A stretch of 64,000 nucleotides of DNA from Chlorokybus atmophyticus (lineage: Eukaryota > Streptophyta > Chlorokybophyceae > Chlorokybales > Chlorokybaceae), in assembly GCA_009103225.1 (NCBI GenBank), contig RHPI01003156.1, positions 164,537 to 228,536 of the forward strand, read 5' to 3'. Within the stretch, counting starts at the first letter, position 1; each line of letters starts with the position of its first letter. A model generated the notes under the pieces. The model worked only from the letters and a program-made list of their open reading frames with translations. It had not been told where the DNA came from and did no database searches. This document shows positions 10,739 to 21,100 of this stretch, piece by piece. Position numbers and translations under genes: made by a program.

Positions 10739-12160
10739 TTAGTCACCCTGCACATCCTGGCAGGCGCTCTCCGTGGCACTGTCACTCAGAGGAGGTAAGG
10801 CGTTATCTTCTTGCTCCACAGCCTTGCGCTTGTTGGTTGCCTCCCGTTCCTCCACGACCTCAAGTTGCTTCATGAGGTCGAGCATGAAGCCTTTGTCTTT
10901 CAGCGCAGCTTTCAGGATACCTCGATCAATCTTTTTACCAACAAGACAGGCTGGGATCAATGTGGCAAGCTTAGAGGGAGAGGGCGAGCTACAGCTGCTT
11001 CTTGATGGAGATGCCTCCGGATGGTCAGAGTGCGGTGGCAAGTGAGTCTCCGCGGAAGGAAGGGAGGGTGCTGAATTGGGATTGCGAGCATGTGGCTGTA
11101 GTTGAGGGGAGGCAGGATGTGCAGAACACTCGGCTACTTCTTGACTAGCACACGAAGGCGAGGCCTGAGGCGTTGGCGCAGCACTCTGGGTCACAGCCGG
11201 TGGTAGCGGGGAATTGGCAACGCCATTCCGCCACTCTCCGATCAGGTGTGTTACCTCCGGTGGCACTTCATGCATAGGCCACGACCACTGTTCGGTGCTT
11301 GCAGGCTTGAGGAGCCAAAAGTGTGCTTCTGGCTTATCAAGAGCAGTGTTGCCCACCACCAGGACTGAGTTTGGGGCTTCTTTATTTCCAACTCAAAGTG
11401 CGCTGCCGGGCCGTGGCACCCACTCCCCATGCTTGCGCTGAACGGTCACGCACCCAATCAACAAGCCCAGCTTGTTGGCAAACATGGTCATCTGCAGGTG
11501 CTTGACGTACACATCTTTTCTTCGCACGATCTGTCGCACCTTGGCCATGGCTAGGTCAATGTTGCAGTTGATATCAGCCAACATGGTCGCAGGCAGTTTG
11601 TCGTAATATTGCGCCATCTCTCCCGCGGCACCAGTGGCTCTGCAGAAGTCTAGGATTCTGCTCGCCACGCCTGCATCGACAGCCTTGGCGGTGATTTTGC
11701 GGAGAGTGTGCCCCCTGCCGTCGTCGTCCATGGTGTCCAGCATGGCCCAAAATCTGCTCGAGCTGGGGCACTTGTGATCATCCAGGACACTTTGCGCTAT
11801 GGATGGCCTGGCGCGAAATACACAATGGTAGAAGCAATTACCATCCGTTGGCGCATTGAAGTGGTCCCATGAGGCGAGCTGGCCACCTAGCATGACTGAT
11901 GGCCATATGCGGGTTGCGGCCAGCTCCTGTGATGACTCGCTGGCAGGTGGTGACCCCTGCTGCATGCGCATACAGCACTCACATGGTGTGTCCAACTGTG
12001 GACGGCAAGAGTCACAGTGACTGATAAAGTACCTGAGTTTGGGGCAGACTGCCGGCTTCAACTTGCAGCGGGTGGGGTAAGGTAGGTGCAGAAGCCACAT
12101 CGGTTGTTGCATTGTGCTGTGGTCTCGCCGGTGGCGGCAAGAAGGATTGTTGCCCCGCAA
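10739..12160 (-). pseudogene. OTU-like cysteine protease (deubiquitinase-type) with one in-frame TGA
   Basis: The first frame (11,393-12,160, 255 residues) has a cysteine cluster (residues 32-63) and APTDGNCFYHC with the OTU catalytic DGNC at 106-109. Near its end, DVYVKHLQMTMFANKLGLLI resembles the conserved helix/strand before the OTU C-terminus. TGA at 11,393-11,395 stops the frame, but the same register stays open and continues through NTALDKPEAHFWLLKP, where the His would serve as the second catalytic residue. A Pro/Ser-rich linker and a charged C-terminal helix run to 10,739. OTU enzymes cleave ubiquitin chains; OTU or Ulp1-like proteases are known as cargo in some transposon families. 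A single point change explains the stop. A 37-nt intron (GTACTT...CCACAG near 12,030-11,998) joining a Pro-rich upstream exon is possible. Confidence 0.65.
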
Positions 12161-12662
12161 TCACCGGTGCTGCTCGTGGAGGAGATGGCAGTGCATGAAG
12201 GACTGGTGCCGCGGAAGGTGGTTGCGCTTTGGCTGGGAGGGGAGCAGGAGCTGCAGGTGAGACCACATGTGCATGCAGCAAGGGGGGCTGTATGCAGGAC
12301 CCAGGATAAGATGGCTCATAATGTTGCAAATGACGAATATAAGCTTATGCAGTGCCTGACGCATTGTTACCAAGGCACGAGCATAAAAGACAGCGACTTA
12401 CCTCAATGGCCCGTGGGCTGCATGGAGCAGGGGAAGCCATGGGGCCTGACAAGGTGGTATTGGCTGCACTCTCCCCGCCACCCTCGATGGCAGACTCGTC
12501 ACGGAGCTCGTGAGCCATGGGCACATCATGCGCCACTGCCCCAATGGACGTGTCGGGATTCAACAGGCCAACATGCATGTTAAACTCATGCCGCATTGCC
12601 GCCGCGCCCATCAGCAAGTGGGATTGAAAGACTAGTTGATGGGATTGAATCCAGGCTTGCAT
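12012..12662 (-). CDS. Likely upstream exons of the OTU-like gene (Pro/Ala-rich)
   Basis: Two open stretches on -: a 12,345-12,662 part that ends at a good donor (ATTGAG|GTAAGT, exon edge 12,402), and a Pro/Ala-rich part at about 12,040-12,250 after an acceptor (TCTCACCTGCAG). Phases of these two pieces do not fit directly, so an exon is missing or the copy is damaged. Low-complexity composition gives no function. They lie between the zinc-finger exon and the protease domain and are most simply N-terminal linker of that protein. Confidence 0.35.
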
Positions 12663-13107
12663 AGGAGCTCCAACAGGACCTAGTGCACTGTGGTGATGTC
12701 AACCAATCACATGTGGGTTAGCTGCATGCTTGCGACACTGCAATTGCAATAGTCAACTGCGTCACACCGTCATCAGTTGGTTGCTTCGAACAGTCACCTG
12801 CGGCATTGCTGGTTGATGCACGAATGATTGCATGGACTGCGTCATTGCTGGTTGATGCACTATTGGTTGAATGCCGGACGAATGGCCACGCGCTCCTGTG
12901 CTCAAACCCAGCCTACTTCGTTCGGCACGCGCGCGCGACTTCGCACGCTCGCGCACATCCTAACATGCACAGCGAGATTGGCAACAACATACCGCCGCCC
13001 AGCTCTGTCTATCTGCTCTTGCTTCCGCAATGTCGGCTTGACTGTAGGGTGGGTATGGGTGAATAGTGGAGGCCTGCAGCCACGCTACATATATCACATG
13101 AACTGCG
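12663..13107. other. Probable intron of the minus-strand gene
   Basis: No conserved frame. Contains a short direct repeat (CATTGCTGGTTGATGCAC at about 12,806 and 12,843) and CG-rich alternation near 12,930. Lies between the zinc-finger exon and the Pro-rich exons. Confidence 0.35.
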
Positions 13108-13443
13108 CTAAAAAACAAATTGCTCTTGCAAGGAAATGCATGTGACTGTTGAGCGTACCTCTGCATTCCTTTGTGCTTGTTCCCACAGCCGCAATTGGTC
13201 CCGCATGGTTCTGACAAGGGGCTCCAAGGACTGCAGCTCCTGATCCACTCCCTGTTGCAGAAAGCGAGCCACCAAGCAGCTCTCTGTGTGAAGATGGTCT
13301 TTAATGGCTTGCCTGCTGGTTTGTCCAATGTTGGTGATGCATGTTGGACAGCCCCATTGCTGACGCCTGCCATGATCCATGACGTGGCGACCGGTAGTAG
13401 CTGGCTTCGCTGCTTGAACTCTTACGACCACAACTTCTCGCAA
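13108..13443 (-). CDS. Zinc-finger plus coiled-coil exon, probable first coding exon of the minus-strand gene
   Basis: Residues CPTCITNIGQTSRQAIKDHL followed by HTESC fit a C2-HC/BED-like finger. Next comes a heptad-rich helix (QELQSLEPLVRTMRDQLRL). The exon ends at NAE followed by the donor GTACGC. It is the first coding block downstream (on -) of the repeat-bearing divergent promoter. A DNA-binding role within the transposon is plausible but unproven. Confidence 0.4.
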   Translation of the reverse strand: MREVVVVRVQAAKPATTGRHVMDHGRRQQWGCPTCITNIGQTSRQAIKDHLHTESCLVARFLQQGVDQELQSLEPLVRTMRDQLRLWEQAQRNAEVRSTVTCISLQEQFVF

Positions 13444-13452
13444 GATGTGCCA

Positions 13453-13477
13453 CGCCGCCGCCGCCGCCGCCGCCGCC
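13453..13477. repeat. (GCC)n trinucleotide run
   Basis: About eight GCC units just upstream of the minus-strand zinc-finger exon; on - it would encode a glycine run if translated. Confidence 0.85.
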
Positions 13478-13639
13478 TCCTCCGACTCCTGGTCCTCCGC
13501 CTCCTAGTCGAACCCAGGCCCATCAAGCCTGACATTCGACCCGTCATCGACCTGGTGCCCCTGCGTGCCATCATCCGGCCATTAATAAAGCGTGTTTGGG
13601 TGAGTGCATGCTAACTCCCATTTAGGCTGATCGAGCAAT

Positions 13640-13805
13640 GCCTCTATCGTACCATGGATGGTACGACAGAGCGATTGTACGGCAATCTCTGGGGTTGGAC
13701 GAGAGATGCCTCTGTCGTACCATAAATGTTACGACACAACCATTGTTACCAATGGTTGTACAAAGCATGGATGGCACGAATGCATAAATCGTACCATCAA
13801 CCATA
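13640..13805. promoter_or_regulatory. Divergent promoter region with TCGTACCAT/ATGGTACGA inverted repeats
   Basis: Copies include ATCGTACCATGGATGGTACG (palindrome, 13,647-13,666), GTCGTACCATAAATGTTACGAC, a TTACCAATGGT palindrome and ATCGTACCATCAACC. It lies between the minus-strand zinc-finger exon and the plus-strand gene at 13,980. The motif matches the cluster in front of the transposase, which suggests shared control or transposase binding. Confidence 0.55.
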
Positions 13806-13979
13806 GGAGCAAGGACGCACTACAAGTGCGACTTTAGTGCGCGACTCTAGACGTTCAAAACCGCCTCATCTTCGTTTTCGCGCCTCGTACATTCGGGCGG
13901 GCCAACCGGCGGCGGCAGCGTTGGAGGCGGCAGTGCCACTTACAGCTAAACAGGCGGCACCCGACTATCAGTTGGAGAG

Positions 13980-15799
13980 ATGCCTCGTGGTCCATCCGTA
14001 AGTGCACCTCGTCGTGGAGGTCGGCGCCATTTGTCCACATTGCTCCCAATGTTCAACCAGGCAACCGTCGCCAACCAATCGCAGCAAGACCCCGCACTAA
14101 CGCCCAGCACATCACAACAACTCCACCTGACACCACAGTCGCAAGGGCAAGCTAGACTGCATGCGTTCTTGATGCACTGTGCACGTTGCTTCTTGCTCAA
14201 CTTCTAACTTGGATGCTTGCTTCTATCATGACTAGCACAGTGACTCACTGCATGCGTTCTGGATACACTGTGCACGTTGTTCTTCTTTTGCAACTGTGAG
14301 GGTTGCATCTTTCATGGCTGGCAGCATGACTCATGTGGTTGTGCTTGCAGAGGGTCGATTGGAACCCCCAACCCAAACGCATTTGGCCGTGACGTGGCAA
14401 CCTCGGCTGTCAGCAACCCTTCCCCAAGCAAGTGGAAGATTGGCAACAAGGTAAGCACTGTGTGACACTGTGACACTGTGTGTATGCGTGTAACGGATTG
14501 TTCTTCTGTGGACAGCATTTGCGAGATGCCGTCGTTGAAATCATAAACAGCCACTGGGTAGAGAGCCACGTTTATCCCGAGGAGGACACTATTCGTAACG
14601 TCATGTGTCAGGTGCTGTGAATGCTTCATGACCGCACTGCACCGTGACACTAACCAACCTGCCCGTGACAGGTAGTTGGCTTCGACCATGACGACGAGGC
14701 CGATGGGGCCAAGTTCTATGAGGTGTACTGAACTCCCAAGGAGTGCCCCTTCCACTGGAGTGTCGCCCTGAAGAAAGCTACGCAGGTCCGGTCTGAGAAC
14801 GTCACCAAGATCAAGCATGTCCTTGAGAAGGAGTACAAGTGGACACTGTTTAACACGCAAGTGAGTTGGGTCCCTCACCACAATGTCTGCTATGCAACAC
14901 TGCCTTCTTACTCAGCCTCCATACACACGTACTCATCTCGCCTATTGAAACCGAGTCAATCAGGCACATTGACGCCCTAATGGACCCCGAGACCCAAAGA
15001 GCCCAGATGCGCAACGCGCTCCAAAGTAAGTCACAGGCACTATTCTAGCCTGGTGCAGGCTCAACTTAAACTATCTATTTCGTGACTAATGCCTTGTCGG
15101 TATGACTGTCGCAGACAAGTCATGGCGGAGATTTGAGGTGACCAACACTGCAGACCCGGAGCGGAGGAGATACATCCATAAATGGGGCAATCCCATAATC
15201 TGGCAAATGATCGTGCAATGCTGATCTTACGCCGTCACTACACCTGGTCGCCGGCAGCTGACAGTCAACCACCTCGCATACCTGTTGCTTACGGTGAGCA
15301 CTCTGAACTCCAGCATTAGCAATTCAGGAATGCTGTAGCCCCAAACTACAGGCTTGCAGACGCATTGCAGTGAATAGTGGCTTTCGATGCCACTAAGACA
15401 TGCCTGTAAACTACGTAGGTGGAGCGCATCCTAAAGGGCAAGGATGGAGACCCTCTCCTAGCTGCCAGCATAGACATACATGAAGAGTACCTCCGCGAAA
15501 TCAACACCATGATCATGTCAATGAAGCGGGAGATGAGGCAACGGTACGCAGCCCTCCAGCCATTCACCCTTGTGAAACGCCGCACTGCATCTTGTGTCGA
15601 ATACCTGAAAGATCCCAATCGGCGCCGGCCGCAAGAGACAGCAGCTCGTGACCCGCTCGCTGAGGCAGAAACGGCATTTGATTGGCTAGCACAACCGTTT
15701 GAGGAGGAAGAGCAAGCTCCGGCGTCTCCTCCACAGGCCCCAGCGCGTGGTGCTTTGTTTTGTAATGACGAGCAAAGCGATGATGGAGAGGAGCTGTAG
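13980..15799 (+). pseudogene. Unknown multi-exon gene with acidic C-terminus
   Basis: ATG at 13,980 is the likely start. Supported exons: 14,351-14,451 (acceptor TTGTGCTTGCAG, donor AACAAG|GTAAGC), then an exon from about 14,516 (acceptor TGTGGACAG) encoding HLRDAVVEIINSHWVESHVY, joined by a ~70-nt intron to VVGFDHDDEADGAKFYEVY. TGA at 14,729-14,731 interrupts this frame (TGG is the likely ancestor), after which ALKKATQVRSENVTKIKHVL continues to a GTGAGT donor. The last exon (about 15,419-15,799) is open for 126 codons and ends in a Glu/Asp-rich tail. I recognise no domain. Its divergent position behind the shared repeat motif makes it a candidate accessory gene of the transposon. Confidence 0.45.
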
Positions 15800-16149
15800 C
15801 GCAGTTGTTAGTCCGTTTAGCTGGTAGTGTATATAGCTACAAGGCTCTTGTGACTGAGTGTTGTGCATCTTAAACCGACTCAGTTAATCGTCATTATGCT
15901 CATGCACATCAATACTTGCATCCCTATGATATACAACAGAACTGCATTCGAATCACATAATCGAATTACAAGCCTTGGCAAGTGATTAAGAGACACCGTA
16001 CACATTTCAGGTACATGTACACAGCACAGGCACATAACAATGCTGGAAGTCAGTGGCAGTCGCGTGTAGTCAAGCTATGCAAATACATATGACGACAGTT
16101 AAGCATTGGTCACCTTCAGTTGTTAAAGAATGCCTTATTTTGTCGATAA
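15800..16149. other. No gene; expected right end of the transposon
   Basis: AT-rich DNA without a long frame. I looked for an inverted copy of the left terminus (GTCAGTCACCGTG) and did not see one. Confidence 0.4.
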
Positions 16150-16305
16150 TTACCTAATTGGTGCTTGTGAATTAGGCTTAGTCGCCTGCGCTGGACTGGT
16201 GTGTAACCTGCAGGTGCCTGTCACATAGGCTGAGTCACCTAAGTAAGACTGATGTGTAACTTACAGGTGCCCGTTGATTAGTTGTAGTCACCTAATAAGC
16301 CCTGA
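16150..16305. repeat. ~53-bp minisatellite, left part
   Basis: Units with GTGTAACNNNCAGGTGCC and AGTCACCTAA cores start near 16,200 and 16,254. The array resumes at 22,355 beyond the gypsy insertion. Confidence 0.75.
16301..16305. other. Target-site duplication CCTGA (left)
   Basis: CCTGA precedes the 5' LTR and recurs directly after the 3' LTR at 22,355-22,359. Confidence 0.95.
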
Positions 16306-16977
16306 TGTAACAGTCAAGGCCAAATTCTGTGATTTTCATGGCCGTTTTAGGCCTTATTTGTAAGGTACATGTTGTTAATGACTTGTGGCGGATATCGGCG
16401 AGTTATGAGTCTGCCGCGGATATCGACCGGGGCCCAAAGACCAGTCCGGAAGGTGCCAGAAAACGGAGGGCCAGTCGAGAAGGGCTCGACCAGATTTCTG
16501 GAAGGGCCTGGCGCCAAGTAGTATAACTTGACCATATGAGCAGCAAATTAGGAGATCTTTGGTGCGTTGGAAAGGTCTAGAAGTGTACTACAAGATTCTG
16601 CAAGAATATCTTAGCTTCTAGTTCCGTCTAGCGCTAGAATCGTCTAGACAGTAGCATGTGCAGACTGGTAGGTATAAAAGTGACATTCTACAACTTGCAA
16701 TACAACCTTTAGCTCCCTAGTTTCTTGTGTGCAAGCTTGGTGGTGGTTAGCAGGGGTTGCTAGCGTGTGTCCACCGGTGTGTGCTTGCTTGTGTGACGAT
16801 CCAAGGCGCTACACAAGTCGGTGTGTAGCTTCGAGCGCATGCGCGTGCGTACGCGAGTGGCGGGGCGCGCGTGTGTGCTTGGCAGAGGGGGCAAGGTTCC
16901 GGTGTGAATACCGTGTCTTGGTGAGAGGGTTGTGGATTGGACCAACTCACAGGTGACAAGGCACGAGCACCGTCACA
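16306..16977 (+). repeat. 5' LTR of the complete chromovirus
   Basis: TGTAACAGTC...CGTCACA, 672 bp, matched base for base to 21,683-22,354 except four positions. Contains a TATAAAAG box and a GC/GT-rich U5. Short frames inside it are duplicated in the other LTR and are not genes. Confidence 0.97.
16673..16680 (+). promoter_or_regulatory. TATA box of the 5' LTR
   Basis: TATAAAAG, 367 bp from the LTR start; repeated at 22,050-22,057 in the 3' LTR. Transcription should start about 30 bp downstream. Confidence 0.7.
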
Positions 16978-16979
16978 AC

Positions 16980-16993
16980 TGGTATCGGAGCAC
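16980..16993 (+). other. Primer-binding site
   Basis: TGGTATCGGAGCAC follows the 5' LTR after two bases. It resembles the TGGTATCAGAGC site complementary to the 3' end of initiator tRNA-Met used by many plant LTR elements, with one mismatch in the core. Confidence 0.85.
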
Positions 16994-17071
16994 GGTTTAC
17001 GAAGGTGAGAGAGGAAGTGTGTGGGCGTTTACACTTTTCATTCGGAAGCGGAGTGTAGTGTGTTAGTAGAG

Positions 17072-18100
17072 ATGGAGGATGCTCGCATGGAAGAGCTTCA
17101 AGCTGCCATCTTGGCACTGAGGGAAGAGCTTCATCACACTCAAGCGGCGGCACAAGCACAACGCGAGGCGTATGAGCATGCGATGGCGCGTGTACAAATT
17201 CCCATGGCATCAAGCTCGCGCGTGCATGTGAAGGTGCCAAAGCCCAAGCCATTCAAGGGTCAACGTGATGGAGATGCAGTGGATGAATGGATTTTTCAAG
17301 TATCGTCTTGGTTGAAGCTCACGGAGGTGCCCACGCATCTGCACGTGGAGGTTGCAGCGACATTGCTTGAAGGTGCAGCACTTGTGTGGTGGAGGCATCG
17401 ATGTACGCGAGTTGCAAACGGGTTGGCGCTACCATTGACCACCATGGAAGAGTTGGCACTGGAGGTCAGGCATCAATTTGTTCCCGTTGAGAGCGTGAAG
17501 GCCGCACGCGACAAACTTGCAGCCCTTGTGCAAATGGGGTCGGTGATGGCGTACACGGCCGCGTTTCAGCGATTGGTGATGTCCATACCCAATATGACCG
17601 AGGAGGAGCAGTTGGACAGGTATACACGTGGTTTAAAACCTTTGGGGCGTAAAGAAGTGGAGCTACGGGACCCGAAGACACTCGCGGAGGCTATACGCAT
17701 CGCGGAGCGTCTCGACGCGTTGTACTTCAAGTCCACCACAAGAAACACTGACTGGAGGCAAAGGCATGGTGATCAGCCCCGGGGAGGCTTTCAACATGCA
17801 TGGAGACGAGGAGAACCAAGTTCAGCACTTGCCAATGGAGGTGGAGCTGACTCTGGGCCTGCACCAATGGAGGTGGGTGCCATACACACGCATGGAAGTG
17901 AGGCGAAGCACGGCGGACGTGGTGAAAGAGGTAAAGGTGTGCGCAAGTGTTATGCGTGTGGGTCGACGGAGCATTTGGCGTACGGATGCCCCAAACGAAG
18001 CACGCAAAGGCCAACACCGGATGGCAACCCTCGCCGTGATCGTCGCGTCAACACCATGGAGCAAAATGGCGTGGAGCAGGAAAACGACTTCCCCCAGTAG
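17072..18100 (+). CDS. gag: Gag of the chromovirus
   Basis: 342 residues from the ATG at 17,072; the frame is open from 17,021 but without ATG. An N-terminal coiled coil (MEELQAAILALREELHHTQ) is followed by the Ty3-type gag core, with KPKPFKGQRDGDAVDEWIF at about residue 50 and the RHQFVPVE region. The C-terminal zinc knuckle is CX2CX4HX4C: Cys293, Cys296, His301, Cys306. It forms the particle and binds RNA. It ends at TAG 18,098-18,100, while the pol frame is already open from 18,040, so pol is probably made by -1 frameshifting; a run of five C lies at 18,091-18,095 just before the stop. Confidence 0.93.
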   Translation: MEDARMEELQAAILALREELHHTQAAAQAQREAYEHAMARVQIPMASSSRVHVKVPKPKPFKGQRDGDAVDEWIFQVSSWLKLTEVPTHLHVEVAATLLEGAALVWWRHRCTRVANGLALPLTTMEELALEVRHQFVPVESVKAARDKLAALVQMGSVMAYTAAFQRLVMSIPNMTEEEQLDRYTRGLKPLGRKEVELRDPKTLAEAIRIAERLDALYFKSTTRNTDWRQRHGDQPRGGFQHAWRRGEPSSALANGGGADSGPAPMEVGAIHTHGSEAKHGGRGERGKGVRKCYACGSTEHLAYGCPKRSTQRPTPDGNPRRDRRVNTMEQNGVEQENDFPQ

Positions 18101-21100
18101 GTGAGGAGGCTACTGCTGGGGATAGGAAGGAGCCTCATGCACGGACGGATGCTGTGACATTTCCATTAAAGAAGCAAGAAGAGATGGCTTTGAACGCGCC
18201 AATGGTGGTGAGTTATGCAAACGAGGAGACAACAAAGTACTTCGGGCTTCGAGCACACATTTGCGATGACCAAGGACGATGGAGAGAGTGTAAGCTCATG
18301 ATTGATAGCGGTGCCAACAGCAACTTTATGAGTATTGATATTGCGCGGCGTTACGGTTGGCTTTCGTCATTACGAGGAGGTGAAGTGAAGCTCGCTGATG
18401 GAGAGCCACCCTCTGGAGGTGATGGCGCTGCGTTTATGACCAAAGAGTTGTGCGTTCGCATTGGGAAGATGAAGGAGAGCATGCGGTTTTGCTGCATCAC
18501 CCTACGGAACGGGTTTGATGGGATTTTGGGACTACCGTGGCTATGGCAACATAATCCAGCCATCAATTGGAGGAAGCGCGTGCTCACCATCGAGCGAAAC
18601 GGTGGAGAGTCCATTCAAGCTGCATCGGACGTCATCGAGGCGCGGCACGCACAATTAGGTGGTACGACAATTGCCCAGATCTCTTATGTGCAATTGAGGA
18701 AGTTATTGTCTCCACGGAAGGCAAAGGCTGCATGGTTGTGCGTGGTGCGCGAAAACACTGCAAAGTCAGCACCAGAGCTGAATGACGATGTTCAGACGGC
18801 TACGATGGACCCCGAGGTGTGTAAACTTGTTAAAGAATACCAAGATATCATGGTGGACGGACTTCCATCTGGTCTACCACCTCCACGGAGCGTAGACCAC
18901 CGTGTGGAGCTGATTGAGGGCGTGCACAAGCCACCGTATCGACCCGTATACAAGTTGTCACCTTTGGAACTGGAAGAGGCCGAGAGGCAGGTGGCGGACT
19001 TGCTGAAAAGAGGCTACATCAGGCCTAGTAAGTCCCCCTATGGTGCACCTATTTTGTTTGTACGAAAGAAGAACGGGAGCTTGCGCATGTGCGTCGACTA
19101 CCGAGCTCTCAACAACATCACGAAGAGGAATTGCTTTCCACTCCCACGTATCGACGAGTTGCTGGAGCAATTGCAAGGTGCGCAGTACTTCACAACACTT
19201 GATCTTGCTGGAGGTTATCACCAAATTCGCATCGCGCCCGAGGATGTGGAGAAAACAGCTTTTAACACACGTTATGGGCACTACGAGTGGTTGGTCATGT
19301 CCTTCGGACTTACGAACGCACCGGCAACATTTCAAACGCTTATGAACAGCGTTTTTGCTGACTTGATTGGTAAGGGAGTCCTCGTGTACCTCGACGACAT
19401 TTTGGTGTACGCGACAACAAAGGAGGAGCACGTGGCACTTCTACGGCGCGTGTTGCAGCGTTTGCGCGAACACAAGTTGTACGCCCAGCTACAGAAGTGC
19501 AAATTCTTGCTTCGAGAGGTGGAGTACCTAGGCCACATTGTGTCGCATGAAGGCATCAAGCCGGACCCCAACAAAGTGCAGGTGGTGCGCGAGTGGGCTG
19601 CCCCGACCAATGTAAAGGAGGTGATGTCCTTTTTAGGCCTTGCGGGGTATTATCGCAAGTTTATCATGGGGTTTTCGCGCATAGCTGCTCCCTTGACTAC
19701 CCTACTCAAGAAGGGAAAGCATTGGAGCTGGTCAGCAACAGAGGAACATGCATTTGCTGCGTTGAAGAAGGCGCTGACGGAGGCACCAGTCCTGGCTCAC
19801 CCCAACATGGAAAAGACATTTATTTTGGCTTGCGACGCGTCCGACACAGCCGTAGGAGCTGTTTTGCAGCAAGACCATGGCAACGGCCTTCAACCAGTAG
19901 CATTCTTCAGCAAGAAGATGAGTGGTGCGGAGCTGAATTACCCCGTGCACGAGAAGGAACTTTTAGCGCAAGTCATGGCGCTACGACAATGGCGTTGTTT
20001 TCTGGAAGGCAAAAAGTTCGTGCTTGAGACGGATCACTCTCCACTGAGGTACTTACAAACACAACCTCATCTGAGTCGCAGACAAGCTCGATGGCTTGAG
20101 TTCTTTCAACTTTTTGACTTCGGTATCAAGTACAAGCCCGGTACGTCAAATGGTGTTGCTGACGCGCTGAGTCGGCTTAATGCAATTGAGGCACTCGCTC
20201 GAGTGCAGCCCGAGTGGACCGACCAAATTCGGCAAGTGCTTCATGAAGACACGGAGGGTATGAAAGTGTTGCAAGAGCTGGAAAATACAGCTACGGACAC
20301 AAGTGGGCACTGGTCAATGCGCGACGGGCTGCTGTGGCACCATGGGCGCTTGTACATCCCCAACGTCGCGCATATCCGTGTGAAGTTGCTGAAGGAAGCT
20401 CATGACGTGCCCATTGCTGGTCACCAAGGGTTGGAAAGGACTTTGGCAAGCTTAAAACAGCGTTTTTACTGGCGAGAGATGCATCGCGATGTGCGCGACT
20501 ACGTGGCGTTGTGCGACGCATGCCAAAGGGTGAAGGCAAGCAACCAAAAGCCAGGTGGGTTGCTGCAACCTCTCCCTGTGCCATTGTCCAAGTGGGAGCA
20601 AGTTACCATGGACTTTATCACGGGGCTACCAAAGACAAAAGAAGGGTACGACGCTATACTTGTGTTCGTCGATAAAACCAGCAAAATGGTACGCTTGGCA
20701 CCGTGTAGTGAGTCTTGCACGGCACCGGAGGCAGCACGCTTGTTCGTGAAGCATGTATTTCGTTCTCATGGATTACCACGAAGCATTGTGAGTGATCGCG
20801 ACCCGCGCTTTACAAGTAAGTTTTGGGAGGCGCTGCATAGTGCACTGGGTACCACACTGAAGTTTAGCACGGCATTCCACCCGCAAACTGATGGGCAAAC
20901 GGAGCGGGCCAACCGTGTGATCGAGGACATGCTGCGTTGCTACGTTAACGCGCGACAAGACAATTGGGAGGAGCTGCTTGAGTTGGTTGAGTTTGCGATC
21001 AACAACCACCACAATGCAAGCACAGGTGTCACTCCCTTCCTTATGAACTACGGGCAACATCCATTGACACCGTTGACGGCATGGACACCGCGACGACATG

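Larger units (their letters stand above)
2861..15880. mobile_element. Proposed large Plavaka/CACTA-like DNA transposon with DNA methyltransferase and OTU cargo
   Basis: The left boundary comes from a second copy: homology to 29,241-31,920 begins around GCAAATT and CACGGTGACTGAC at 2,861-2,884. Inside lie the transposase (+), a C5 DNA methyltransferase, a cysteine-rich protein and an OTU-like protease (all -), and an unknown gene (+). The + transposase gene and the divergent 13.1/13.98-kb gene pair are both preceded by TCGTACCAT/ATGGTACGA inverted repeats, which ties both halves to one element. The right end was not found: I saw no inverted copy of the left terminus before the minisatellite at 16,150, so 15,880 is a minimum. 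It could also be two adjacent elements. Confidence 0.5.

Noticed and set aside
16729-16959. ORFs of 61-75 codons present twice, on both strands (also 22,106-22,336)
   Set aside because: They are duplicated only because they lie in the two LTRs; no independent sign of coding.
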